Source: Hevea brasiliensis
Taxonomy: Eukaryota > Streptophyta > Magnoliopsida > Malpighiales > Euphorbiaceae
Assembly: GCF_030052815.1 (NCBI RefSeq)
Contig: NC_079501.1
Coordinates: forward strand, 86,313,849-86,377,848
Reading direction: 5' to 3'
DNA length: 64,000 nucleotides
The notes below the pieces were generated by a model, which searched no databases, was not told the origin of the DNA, and was given only the letters and a program-made list of their open reading frames with translations. A program made the position numbers and the translations under genes. Each line of letters begins with the position of its first letter. The first letter of the stretch is position 1. This document shows, in pieces, positions 44,868 through 55,789 of the stretch.

Positions 44868-46926
44868 TTACACTTTTGAGAATTTCTTTGTTAAACTTTA
44901 TGTTCATGTTATGGGTATTAATTTTGTGAAGGAAATTTTAAAGTTTAAGTAGTTATTGAGATAGCCATTTTTGGACAGCCATGGGGTCACGCATTTAGTG
45001 ATTTATTATGCATATAATTGATGAGAAATAATGTTGATCATGGTGAGTTAGTAACCTAGTGAATTACTTCATGTTTATATGGTGATTTATGCACTTGGAT
45101 GGGAATTGGTAAGTTGGACGGCACTTTGATGTTGAAGAAGGTTTGCGGCAGCTTGGGAACACTTGAGTAAATGTATATATTGAAGGAAGTGTAGGCAGAA
45201 TATTGACCTAGAAGGATTGATGATATGTATGTAGATTGATATTGTAAAGTGTATGTAAAATTTGTAATGGTTAGGTGTGTATGTAATGGTACTTAGAAAT
45301 TGTAAATGTGAATTATATTTGGTGTGTTGAGGGTAATGGTAATCTGCCCAAAGTAATGTTAATGTAATGTAGAAAATGCTTTTGGTAATGTACCAAAACA
45401 GATTGGTAGGTAAGTAAACAAATTGCAAAGGTAAATGTGTGTTTGAAGTGGGGTGTGAAAGGCATATTGAGGGCAGTGTACATTTTAGCCTATAACCTTA
45501 AATGTGTAACCTCAATTGGTATGAGACCAATTTGAGGTGAAACTAGGCACAAAATGTGCCAACTTTCATTGAGAAACCATACCAAAATTCTGCTTGCAAG
45601 GTGACCTAAGAAAATGACCAATTCGGATTAGGTGCAATTAGGACCTGAAAAATGACCAATTGGGCAGCAGTGAGTTTTTAGACCATAACTCACTCAAACC
45701 AGGTCCAATTGACCTGAAATTTTAACCAAGAATAGTTAAGACCCATACCTACAAGTCTTATGAAGACACCAAAGCCCAGAAATGACCATAAGCAAGTCAA
45801 ACAACTTGCACAAGTTCGGGTCCAAAAACTGGCCGAACCAGAGTTGACCAAATTGACCTAAAATTTACCTAAATTGATACCATTTGACCAGCAATAGTGT
45901 AATGACCATAACTTGGTCTACTTAACTCGGATTGACCTAAAATTTTGCACCGCGGTCCATCAGACCTAGATCTACAAGTTTGTAGTTTTGACCGAAGCCC
46001 GAAAACCGAGGGAACTAGGCCGTCCGGCTAGGTCAAACCAGTGTCCCGGAATCCAGCAATTTGCATTGAAATGCACTAAACAAGGAAATGACTTTGGTAA
46101 AACGTACCAAACCTAAAACCCTATCGAATGTGACATATTAAGGACACCAAAACCTAATTTACCTTAAACGCATCGAGGGTCGGTATATTAGGTAATTGAG
46201 CAAATAATAGCCTTCAGTAAATTACTTATCAAACATTATCGTTAGAGACAGTTTAATTTAGTACTGAAACACTTCAAATTGTGTTTCTCAGTTAACAAGG
46301 ACTCAGCAAAAGGGAAAGAAATACTGAGTCAAGACCAGGAGACAAATATCAGAGGTTTGTGCACAATTAGTTTTTAATTGATTTTGTTCTGAATATTTTA
46401 TATGATTAAATGACTTATTTTCCTTATGAATTATGTTTATCAAGTATTGGATTTAATTCAATGATTATTGAAATTGTTATAGTATGTATGAATTTAGCTT
46501 TGTGAAATGGTATTTCCACAAGTATTAAGCATTGTTATGGATTGAATAAATTATGTTTTGGAAAAATTGTGATAGAACATGTTTTGAATTGTGATGGTAA
46601 TTTTCATGGAAAAATGCAAATTTATGATTTGAATTGTGTTGAGCATAAAAATTATTGGATATTGGAATTGAATTTGAATCGAATTATATTGTGATTTATG
46701 CTCACTAAAAGGATTGTGATATTATTTTATATCTCACTATAGATGCTTGACTAGGTTATTACCCGTCTCTCTCATTTGTTGAGAAGACAATGGAGTTAGT
46801 TGTGTTTTGATTACCATGGTACGTGCACAGGCTTAGATTTTCCTCTGATTTGAGGTTAGATCTAAGTTTATTTTATCGTTATGGCCCTTGCGGAAGATTC
46901 ATTATTGTGATGGTACTGTGCACGAT

Positions 46927-46996
46927 GATTCGACCTCCCCTACCATAGGGAGTTAGAATCTGATTCGACCTCCCCGACCATAGGGAGTTAGAATCA
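46927..46996. repeat. 35-bp tandem repeat in S2
   Basis: Two 35-bp units starting GATTCGACCTCCCC; each contains CTCCC..GGGAG, a small inverted repeat. Confidence 0.85.
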
Positions 46997-47051
46997 CATC
47001 GAATATGGCCCTTTCGGATTAGTCTTGCATAGTTAGTGAGATAAAGATTGA

Positions 47052-47152
47052 TTTTTGAGATACAACATGGTTTTTGAGATGCATAATGACTTTTGAGATA
47101 CAGTATGATTTTTGAGATACATAATGATTTTGAGATACAGAATGGCTTTTGA
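47052..47152. repeat. Short tandem repeats in S2 (TTTTGAGATACA unit)
   Basis: Five to six imperfect units of about 18-20 bp with the core TTTTGAGATACA. Confidence 0.8.
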
Positions 47153-47396
47153 ATGGTAAGAAATTGTGATTTCAATTATGGTTTATGTATAACTGATTTT
47201 GTTGGAATTACTAAATGGATAGTCAAGATTTGATAAATTGAATTTTGTGCTCCAAGTCATTTATACAAATGATTTACATTATTGGCAATGAATATTTTGA
47301 GTTGTGAAATTTGATCAGTATTCAGATTCTCAAATTATTTACTGTAAATTTTGTCAATGTATATTGTATTATGTTTTAAATTATAGTTGTGCACCA

Positions 47397-47413
47397 CTGA
47401 GTTCACCACTCAG
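47397..47413 (+). other. Conserved LTR stem-loop, S2 copy
   Basis: CTGAGT-TCACC-ACTCAG, 6-bp stem between GTGCACCA and CGATAGC. Confidence 0.6.
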
Positions 47414-48051
47414 CGATAGCTTTGTATCTTGTCATGAGTAAGAGAGCGATAAGTAAATTTCCTTGAAGATATATTGAGCGACTCGGGTATATCATAGGTA
47501 TACCCATGTACATAGGTTTTGATGTATGCATGTAATAATATGTATGTAAATTATTTGAGCAGTTGTATAAAAACTCTTGTAAAACATTTTGGTATGTAAT
47601 TAAATGTAAATTATTGTAAATGTAAATTTGAGATTTCATTTACTTGAATAGTTTTGTATTATATTTCCTTTATCTCAGTCTTTGAAAAATCACTATGGAT
47701 TTGAGTTGAGAAATATGTTGTGTTGAAAAATATGTTAGAGTTGAGATTTGCAAATACATATTGAAGTGCTTTTTACAGGTTTTCTGAAGAACTGTTTTGT
47801 CCAAAATATAGATGGCACTCTGCCAAAATTTTTACAAAAATTCCAAATAAACCAAATGAGTTAATTGTTTCACTTCAGTTCACCAAAGTCTTTAACACCT
47901 GTAAATAGTGCTCACCACTGTAAAAGAAGTAAGAAAAATTGTTTTAAAATCCCTTGTAGTGTACTTAATGGGTTATTAGTAGACGAAGTTGGTAATTCAT
48001 TAGGTATACTACGGGATCATTTTATGCCTTACAGAGGGGTAGGGTGTGACA

Positions 48052-48056
48052 TTTCC
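48052..48056. repeat. Target-site duplication of S2, right copy
   Basis: TTTCC, identical to 43975-43979. Confidence 0.92.
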
Positions 48057-48240
48057 CTTAACCTTACCGAATTGAAGGAAATGAAACCTCCATTACCGTT
48101 TTCTTTCAAGCTCACCTAACCCCCTCATTTCACTTCCTATCATTTAGGTTTCTTCATTAAAGATTGTCTACACATCATAAGGAAGAGCTTGATACCAAAA
48201 TCAAGAAGTTTAGTCAAGGTTTAGCAAGTCCCAACCATAG

Positions 48241-48246
48241 GTAAGT
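48241..48246 (+). promoter_or_regulatory. Candidate splice donor in C 5' LTR leader
   Basis: CCATAG|GTAAGTTTAC; pairs with the acceptor at 51091-51093 to give a possible 2853-bp leader intron. Confidence 0.45.
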
Positions 48247-50288
48247 TTACATTTTTGAATATTGCTTTGTTAAACTTTGTGTACATGTTATGGGTGTTGG
48301 ACTTGTGAAGAAAATTTTCAAGTTTGAGGAGTTATTGATATGTCCATTTTGGACAGCCATGGAGTCATGTATTTAATGATTTATTATTACATATATTTGA
48401 TGTAAATTCATGTTGAGTAGAGGGATTTAATATCCTAGTAAGTTATTTCCATGAAAATGTGGTGATTGTGCACTTGAATTGGAGATTGACGAATTGTGGG
48501 ACACTTTGGTATTGTAGAATATTTCGACAGCCTTGGGACACTTTGATAAATGTATGAGTTCATGAAGGTATTGGCAGAATATTGACATTGAGGATTGATG
48601 GATATGTATATAGATTGGTTGTGTAAAGTGTATGTAAGAATTAGTAATGTTTATGTGTATATGTGATTGAACTTAGACTTTGTAAATTTGAGTTTTAATT
48701 GGTGTATTGAGGATAATTGTAATCTGCCTAAAGTAACTTTAAAGTGAAGAGGTATGTGGTTTTGGTAATGTACCAAAACAGAATTGGTGAGGGAAGTGAA
48801 CTTAGAGTAAGGTAAATGTGTCATTGATGTATGTTTAAGCAAGGTAATTAAGGGCAATATGCATTTTAGCCCATAACTTTAAATGTGTAACCTCAATTGG
48901 TATGAGACCAATTGGAGGTGGAACTAGGCACAAAATGTGCCAACTTTCATTAAGAAAGCATACCAAAATTCTGCTTGCAAGGTGACATAAAAAAATGACC
49001 AATTCGGATTAAGTGCAATTGAAACCTGAAAATTGACCATTTGGGCAGCAGTTAGTGTTTAGGCCATAACTCACTCAAAACAGGTCCAATTGACCTGAAA
49101 TTTTAACCATGAATAGTTAAGACCCATAACTACAAGTCTTATGAAGACACCAAAGCCCAGAAATGACCAGAAGCAAGTCAAAAAGCTTGCACAAGTTCGG
49201 GTCCAAAAACTGGCCGAACCAGAGTTGACCAAATTGACCTAAAATTGACCTAATTTGATGCCATTTGACCAGCAATAGTATAATGACCATAACTTGGTCT
49301 ACTTAACTCAGAATGACCTAAAATTTTGCCCCGCGTTCCATAAGACATAGATCTACAAGTTTGTAGTTTTGACCAAAACCCGAAAACTGAGGGAACTAGG
49401 TCGTCCGACTAGGTCAAACTAGTATTCCGGAATCCAGCAAGTTGCATTAAAATGCACTAAACAAGGAAATGAGTTTGGTAAAACGTACCAACCCTAAAAT
49501 ACTATCGAATGTGACATATTAATGACACTAAAACCTAATTTACCTAGAACGCATCGAGGGTCGGTATATTAGGTGATTAAGCAAATAATAACTTTCAGTG
49601 AATTATTTATCGAGCATTATCGATAGAGACAATTTAATTTAGTACTGAAACACTTCAAATTGTGTTTCTCAGTTAACAAGGACTCAGCAAAAGGGAAAGA
49701 AATACTGAGTCAAGACCAGGAGACAAATATCAGAGGTTTGTGCACAACAACTATTTCTTTTGAATTATTTTCAATTGAAATAAATTATGACTATTTGCAT
49801 ATTATTGTTTTAAGTTGTGAAATTGTGAAAAATGGTTTGAATGATATTTGATGGATACTTATTGATTGAAAAGCATTGTAATTGGTTTGAAACCACAGCT
49901 ATCATGTACATTGATTGTATTCCTCGCTAGCTTGTCTAGTGGGATGAATTGAATTCCCTCTCTGGCTGAAGTGTTGAGGTATGTGCCTGTTGAGGACAAA
50001 TAGAATGAGTACTCATATTTTTGCTAGCTAGCTGTGTTATTCCTCATTAGTCATTGACTTTTGGGATGAATTGAATACCTCATTAGCCATTGGCTTTTGG
50101 GATGAATTGAACTTGAGAACATGATTAAAGCTGTGTGTGATTTATTGTTGCATATTGTAAGATTGTGAAATGAGTTTAAATTCTTGTTGACATTTATTGT
50201 CTTGAATTTAACTATGATTTTAAGTATCCACTATTTACATGACTTATGAATTGTGATTTAAATTGTATTTGGTTAATATTGTGCACCA

Positions 50289-50305
50289 CTGAGACATTGT
50301 CTCAG
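50289..50305 (+). other. Conserved LTR stem-loop, element C 5' copy
   Basis: CTGAGACA-T-TGTCTCAG, a perfect 8-bp stem flanked by GTGCACCA and CGATAGC; 623 bp before the LTR end. Confidence 0.7.
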
Positions 50306-50936
50306 CGATAGCTTTTTATTGCTGTCGCAGGTAGAGAGACAGACAGGGCAGCAGACTAGGTTGCATATACCTCCAGCAAGAGATTTTCGGGTATAATGAG
50401 TATACCAATATTTTGCATTTTGTACTGTAATGTATATTCACTGTATGTATATTTTGTTCTTGGTTTGAGCAGTTGTAAATTCAAATTGTACATTGAAGTT
50501 GTAAAATAATCATGAGTTATTTTGGCTTGAAAAATTGTATTATATTTCTTGTATCTCAGTATTTGAAAAATCGCTATGGATTTGAGTTGAGAAAAATGTT
50601 ATGTTGAGAAAAATGTTGGAGTTGGGATTTGGAAATATATTGAAGTGCTTTTTACAGGTTTTCTGAAGAACTGTTTTATCCAAAATTCAGATGGCACTTT
50701 GCCAAAATTTTTACAGAAATTCTAAATAATACAAATATGTTAGTTCTATCACTTCAGTTCAAAAAGGTTTGTAACACCTGTAAATAGTGCTCACCACTAT
50801 AAAAGAAGTAAGAAAAGTTTTTAAAATCCCTTGTAGTGTATTTAATGGGTTATCAGTAGACGGAGTTGGTAATTCATTAGGTATACTACGGGATCATGTT
50901 ATGCCTTATAGAGGGGTAGGGTGTGACATGTTTTAG

Positions 50937-50948
50937 TGGTATCAGAGC
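50937..50948 (+). other. Primer-binding site of element C (initiator-Met tRNA)
   Basis: TGGTATCAGAGC, 8 nt after the LTR end, the same spacing as in A. Confidence 0.95.
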
Positions 50949-51090
50949 CTGGTTTTTAAATTCTGTTTTTACCTGTTATTTGAATGTTCTTTCTTCATAG
51001 TACAACTGCTCAATATCATTGTTTGATACATACAGTACATTACATTATAAATATGCACTAACGGGAGGAAATCTCCTTATGTTATTTGTT

Positions 51091-51093
51091 CAG
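51091..51093 (+). promoter_or_regulatory. Candidate splice acceptor before C gag
   Basis: TTATTTGTTCAG|GAGATC, 25 nt upstream of the gag ATG. Confidence 0.42.
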
Positions 51094-51118
51094 GAGATCT
51101 AAAATCCTTGCATTGACT

Positions 51119-51283
51119 ATGGAAGAGGGTGATCGTTCAGTCGATCAATCTATTGAGGCTGAGGTGCAAGGGGATGCCCCAGGCCTACATAATGTTAGTG
51201 GTTGTGACCCGACCCTGCAGATCTGCAGATTTCTGCTCGATTCGCTCGTAGATGGCTGCAATGTTCCAACAAATGGCTGGTAA
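51119..51283 (+). pseudogene. gag: Element C gag N-terminus (out of frame with the rest)
   Basis: ATG at 51119 (MEEGDRSVDQS..) matches the starts of A and D gag. The frame leaves the family sequence after about 30 residues, where D has a Pro/Ala-rich linker, and ends at a stop. The indel lies in the CTGCAG-rich stretch 51205-51250. Confidence 0.85.
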
Positions 51284-53330
51284 TGTGCCTACTCAAGTCC
51301 CAATACAGACACTAGTGGTACAACCATAATCTCCTACTAGGCAGTATGATAAATTGATGAAGTATGGGGCTACAGAGTTCAAGGGGACAGTAGATCCTCT
51401 AGAGGCTAAACAATGGTTAGAAAGGATGGATAGGGTATTTAAGAAACTGCATTGTACAGAGGAGCTCAGATTTGAATACTCAGTATCCTTACTACAGGGG
51501 GATGCTTATGATTGGTGGAAAACCATTCCCCACAGTCTGGTAGAACCTGCAGTGCTAACATGGAATGACTTCCTCAGGGAATTCAGACAAAAGTATGTCC
51601 CTGATGCTTATGTAGACCAGAAACTGCAAGAGTTCCTAAGTTTGAAACAGGGGGGCAAATCAGTGGCTGAGTATGAAAGAGAATTTTCCCTCCTTAGCCA
51701 TTATGCAGTGAGTCTACTCTCTACCAGCAGGGAGAGATGCAAGAGGTTTGAAACTGGCTTGAAGCCCAGTATCAGAGTACAAGTGATCGGCTTCAAACAC
51801 ACTAACTTCTCTGAACTTATTTCTCTAGCTCTAGAGTTGGAAAGAATTGAGTTTGAGACTGCTCCTGAGAAAAAGAAATCAGAGAAGACAGATAAAGAGG
51901 GAAAGTCAGTAGAACAGAGTTCTAGTGGTCATACTGGAAAGAGGAAGAACCATGGGGGACATGGCAGAGGTGGCAAGAAGTCTGGTAGGGGAAGATATTC
52001 AGGACAGAGACCTCCCCTATCTGGTCAACAGAGTACCAGAAGTTCCTACCCTCCCCGCCAATGCGAAACTTGTGGAAGAAATCATGGTGGGATATGCTAT
52101 AAGGCTATTGGAGCCTGTTACAACTGTGGAGGCACAGGACACTTTGCCAAGGACTGTACCAGTAGTCGCAGAGTTGGACCACCTCCTACTACTGCAGAAG
52201 GGTCAGTTCAGAGCTCTGTCACCAGAAGTTCACAACCACCTAGCAGAGGTAGAGGCAGGGGTAGAGGTAACCCAGCAGGCAGCCAAGGCACAGTAAAACA
52301 TTCAGAGCAAGACAGTGCTCCAGTCAGAGTCTATGCAATGAGACAGAGAGAAGAGGCAGAGACATCTGATGTTGTGGCTGGTACCTTCTCAACTTTTAAC
52401 CAAAATGTGTTTGTGTTATTTGATCCGGGCTCTACCCATTCTTATGTGAGTGCTAGCATCATTGATTGCATTGCTGTTCCATGTACAAAAATGGACTTTG
52501 AGGTGCTAGTAACAAGTCCACTAGGACAGGAGGTCAGGGTTAATAGGATGTATAGAGATTGTCCTTTGGTGATCCAAGGACACACTTTTCTGTCTGATTT
52601 CATTGAAATGCCCTTCAGAGATTATGATATCATCTTGGGCATGGATTGGTTAGCTAGGCATCATGCCATGATTAACTATAGGCTGAAGACAGTCACTTTT
52701 GGTCTCCCTCAGTACAGTGATGTGGTAATACAAATGGAGAGGCAACTATTGCCATCAAACATCATTTCGACTGCACCAGCCAGAAAAATGATCAGAAAGG
52801 GGTGTGAAGCATACTTGGCACATGTGGTAGACACCCAAGTGGGGAGTCCAGCATTGAAGGACATCCCTACAGTACATGACTTTCCAAATGTGTTTCCTGA
52901 TGAATTGCCAGGATTACCTCCGGAAAGAGAAGTGCAGTTTGAAATTAATGTTATGCCTGGTGTGGATCCAATCTCCATAACGCCATACAGAATGGCCCCA
53001 GCAGAGTTGAAGGAGTTGAAGATACAATTGCAAGAATTACTTGAAAAGGGCTTCATTCGCCCTAGTGTGTCACCTTGGGGAGCACCAGTGTTGTTTGTTA
53101 AGAAGAAGGATGGTACTCTCCGCTTATGCATTGACTACCGGCAGTTGAATAAGGTGACAATAAAGAATAGATATCCATTGCCTCGCATTGATGATCTGTT
53201 TGATCAATTGAAGGGTGCAGCTGTATTCTCCAAAATTGATTTGCGATCTGGTTACTATCAGTTGAAGGTGCAAGAGCAGAGTATTCCAAAAGCGCTTTAA
53301 CTTCGGTATGGCCACTATGAGTTTCTAGTA
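51284..53330 (+). pseudogene. Element C gag core, protease and RT N-terminal half
   Basis: One phase; a TAA at about 51328 (CAA in the relatives) comes before the long open frame 51354-53300. Counting from 51354: Gag core 1-165; zinc knuckle Cys255, Cys258, His263, Cys268; protease DPGS 357-360; [21 protein letters not shown] near 585 and [11 protein letters not shown] near 630. At 53288-53300 the sequence is garbled relative to A (a codon lost, a TAA gained) in a CTG/CAG patch, and the same phase continues at 53301. Shows that Gag and Pol are one continuous frame in this family. Confidence 0.93.
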
Positions 53331-54698
53331 ATGCCATTCGGGTTGACAAATGCTCCAGCTACTTTTATGGATCTGATGAACACTATCTTCAGACCATATC
53401 TTGATCAATTTGTGGTAGTGTTTATTGATGACATTTTGATATATTCGAAGAATGCAGAGGAGCATGACAGACATCTGCGGATTGTACTGCAGACTTTAAG
53501 GGAGAAACAACTATACGCCAAATTGTCGAAGTGTGAATTTTGGCTGAAAGAAATCTCCTTTTTGGGACATGTTGTGTCAGCTGAAGGGATCAAGGTAGAT
53601 TCCAGCAAGATAGAAGCTATCCTTAATTGGAAGTCGCCCAGGAATATCACAGAAATTCACAGTTTTCTGGGTTTAGCTGGATATTACCGTCGGTTTGTGA
53701 AGGGGTTTTCTATGTTATCTTCTCCACTGACCAAGCTGCTTCGGAAAGATGTAAAATTTCAGTGGACAGATAAATGTCAACAGAGTTTTGATGAGTTGAA
53801 GAGGTGTTTGACTGAAGCTCCAGTCCTCACTTTACCTACTCCGGGTAAAGAATACACGGTTTATAGTGATGCTTCTCACAATGGGTTAGGCTGTGTACTG
53901 ATGCAAGATCGAAATGTCATTGCTTATGCATCACGCCAGCTGAAACCGCATGAGAGGAATTACCCAACACATGATCTGGAGTTAGCAGCTATTGTTTTTG
54001 CTCTGAAGATCTGGAGACACTATTTGTATGGGGAGAAATGTTACATTTACACAGATCACAAGAGCTTGAAGTACTTAGGCACCCAGAAGGAATTAAATTT
54101 GAGGCAGAGGAGATGGTTAGAACTCATTAAAGATTATGATTGCTTAATAGACTATCAGCCAGGGAAAGCAAATGTGGTGGCTGACGCCTTAAGTCGCAAG
54201 ACTATGGCAAGTCTCAGAGTTTCTCCTTTGTCCATGGTATATGAATTGAAAGCACAGCATGCCAGTTTAGAGATTGATGATGAGGGACAGACAGTAGTTG
54301 CATGGCATGTACAGCCAGTGTTGATTGATCAGATCAGAATGGCTACTCAGAGTGATGAAAAATATCAGAAGCTACTGAAGGAAGTCCAGCAGGGCAAGAA
54401 ACCTAAATTTTCTGTGAAAGATGATGGTTTATTGCTACATCAGGGCAGAGTGTGCGTTCCTAGTGATGTGGAATTGAGACAAGTCATTATGAAGGAAGCA
54501 CATGAGTCTCCTTTTGCTATGCACCCTGGTGGAACTAAAATGTACAAAGGGCTGAAAGAGCATTACTGGTGGATGGGCATGAAGAGAGATATAGCTGAAT
54601 TTGTTTCTAAATGCCTAACTTGTCAGCAAGTAAAGGCAGAACATCAAGTTCCAGCTGGTTTGTTACATCCTTTGTCGATGCAGTGGAAATGGGAATGA
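53331..54698 (+). pseudogene. Element C RT C-half, RNase H and integrase N-terminus
   Basis: Same phase. RT active site FIDD with Asp33 and Asp34; [15 protein letters not shown]; RNase H acids Asp180, Glu217, Asp242, Asp285; integrase zinc site His391, His398, Cys428, Cys431. Ends at KWE followed by TGA, where A and D have CGG and continue into TMDF. Catalytic residues in this piece are intact. Confidence 0.93.
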
Positions 54699-54975
54699 AT
54701 AACTATGGATTTTGTTACAGGACTTCTAAGGACACAGAGTAGTCATGATGCGGTATGGGTTATAGTTGATGATTGACCAAGTCCGCTCACTTTTTGCCGA
54801 TTCGGATGGACTATAGCACGGAAAGATTGGCGGATTGTACATATATGAGATTGTAAAGCGCATGGAGTGCAGTATCAATTGTGTCCGACAGAGATCCTAG
54901 GTTCACTTCTAGATTAGGGTAGTCTTGAGAGAGCCTTAGGAACTAGATTGAACTTCAAAGACAAAGATTCCACCC
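54699..54975 (+). pseudogene. Element C integrase catalytic core, badly garbled
   Basis: TMDFVTGL (first Asp) is still readable, then at least eight short changes in about 240 bp break the frame, among them at 54770-54775, 54818, 54838, 54870, 54905 and 54960-54995. Nearly all fall where A or D has CAG or CTG. The second Asp is out of frame and the Glu-containing block [10 protein letters not shown] is scrambled. Confidence 0.85.
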
Positions 54976-55743
54976 ATGAGATGGATGGCCACCGAGAGGG
55001 TTATTCAGATATTGGAGGATATGCTACGGGCTTGTGTGATTGAATTTGAAGGTAGTTGGGATACACACTTGCCTTTGATTGAGTTTGCTTATAACAACAG
55101 CTATCAATCAAGCATTGGGATGCCTCCATATGAAGCTTTGTATGGCAGAAAGTGCAGAACTCCCTTATGTTGGGATGAAGTAGGTGAAAGGAAGATGATT
55201 GGGCCAGAAATTGTCTAGCAGACAGAGGAAAAGATCAGATTGATCAGAGATAGACTCAAGGCTGCATCAGACCGCCAGAAGTCCTATGTTGATCTGAAGA
55301 GAAGAGATATTGAATATGCAGTGGGTGATAAGGTATTCCTCAAAGTTTCTCCTTGGAAGAGGATTATGAGATTTTGCAGAAAGGGGAAACTGAGTCCTCG
55401 TTTCATCGGACCATATGAAGTTCTGGAAAGAGTGGGTCCTTTGGCATATCGGTTGGCATTACCTCTAGAGTTAGCAAGGATACACAGTGTCTTCCATGTG
55501 TCCATGTTAAGGAGGTACAGATCTGACCCATCTCATGTACTGTCAATTGAAGAGATTGAGGTAAATCCAGACCTCTCATATGAGGAAGAACCCATAAAAA
55601 TTCTGGCTTATGAGGTGAAACAGCTGAGGAACAAACAGATACACCTGGTTAAAGTGCTGTGGAACCATCATACAGGCCAAGAAGCTACTTGGGAACGTGA
55701 AGAGGATATGAGGAGACAGCACCCACAGCTGTTCAGAGACTAA
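54976..55743 (+). pseudogene. Element C integrase C-terminus and chromodomain-like tail
   Basis: [32 protein letters not shown], a TAG at 55216-55218 (Gln in A and D), then DRQKSYVDLKRRD, KLSPRFIGPYEV, VFHVSMLRRYRSDPSH and a chromodomain-like tail PIKILAYEVKQLRNK .. ATWEREEDMRRQHPQLFRD, stop TAA. The tail lacks some aromatic-cage residues of classic chromodomains, as known for this group. Confidence 0.9.
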
Positions 55744-55752
55744 TACCAGGTA

Positions 55753-55789
55753 AAATTTCGAGACGAAATTTATTTAAGGGGGGGAGAAT
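55753..55789 (+). other. Inverted repeat and polypurine tract of element C
   Basis: AAATTTCG-AGA-CGAAATTT (55753-55771) begins 9 bp after the stop codon; the tract TTTAAGGGGGGGAGAAT (55773-55789) touches the LTR. Confidence 0.92.

Larger units (their letters stand above)
43980..48051 (+). mobile_element. S2: solo LTR of a Tekay-like element in the C 5' LTR
   Basis: 4072 bp, TGTAACACCCC...GGGTGTGACA, flanked by TTTCC; no coding region, hence a solo LTR. Youngest layer on the right side of the window. Outer parts match A/C, but the middle (about 46400-47350) is a different module with its own tandem repeats. Contains the U3 hairpin (44366-44385), donor motif and stem-loops. Confidence 0.93.
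48057..50928 (+). repeat. 5' LTR of element C, second part
   Basis: Resumes exactly where 43979 stops, and ends GGGTGTGACA. Contains the donor motif, TTGACC cluster (49090-49270), stem-loop and TGGCA hairpin (50692-50704). Confidence 0.95.

Noticed and set aside
46927..47152. Possible CRISPR-like array in S2
   Set aside because: Only two 35-bp direct units and short contiguous repeats with no spacers, within a plant LTR.
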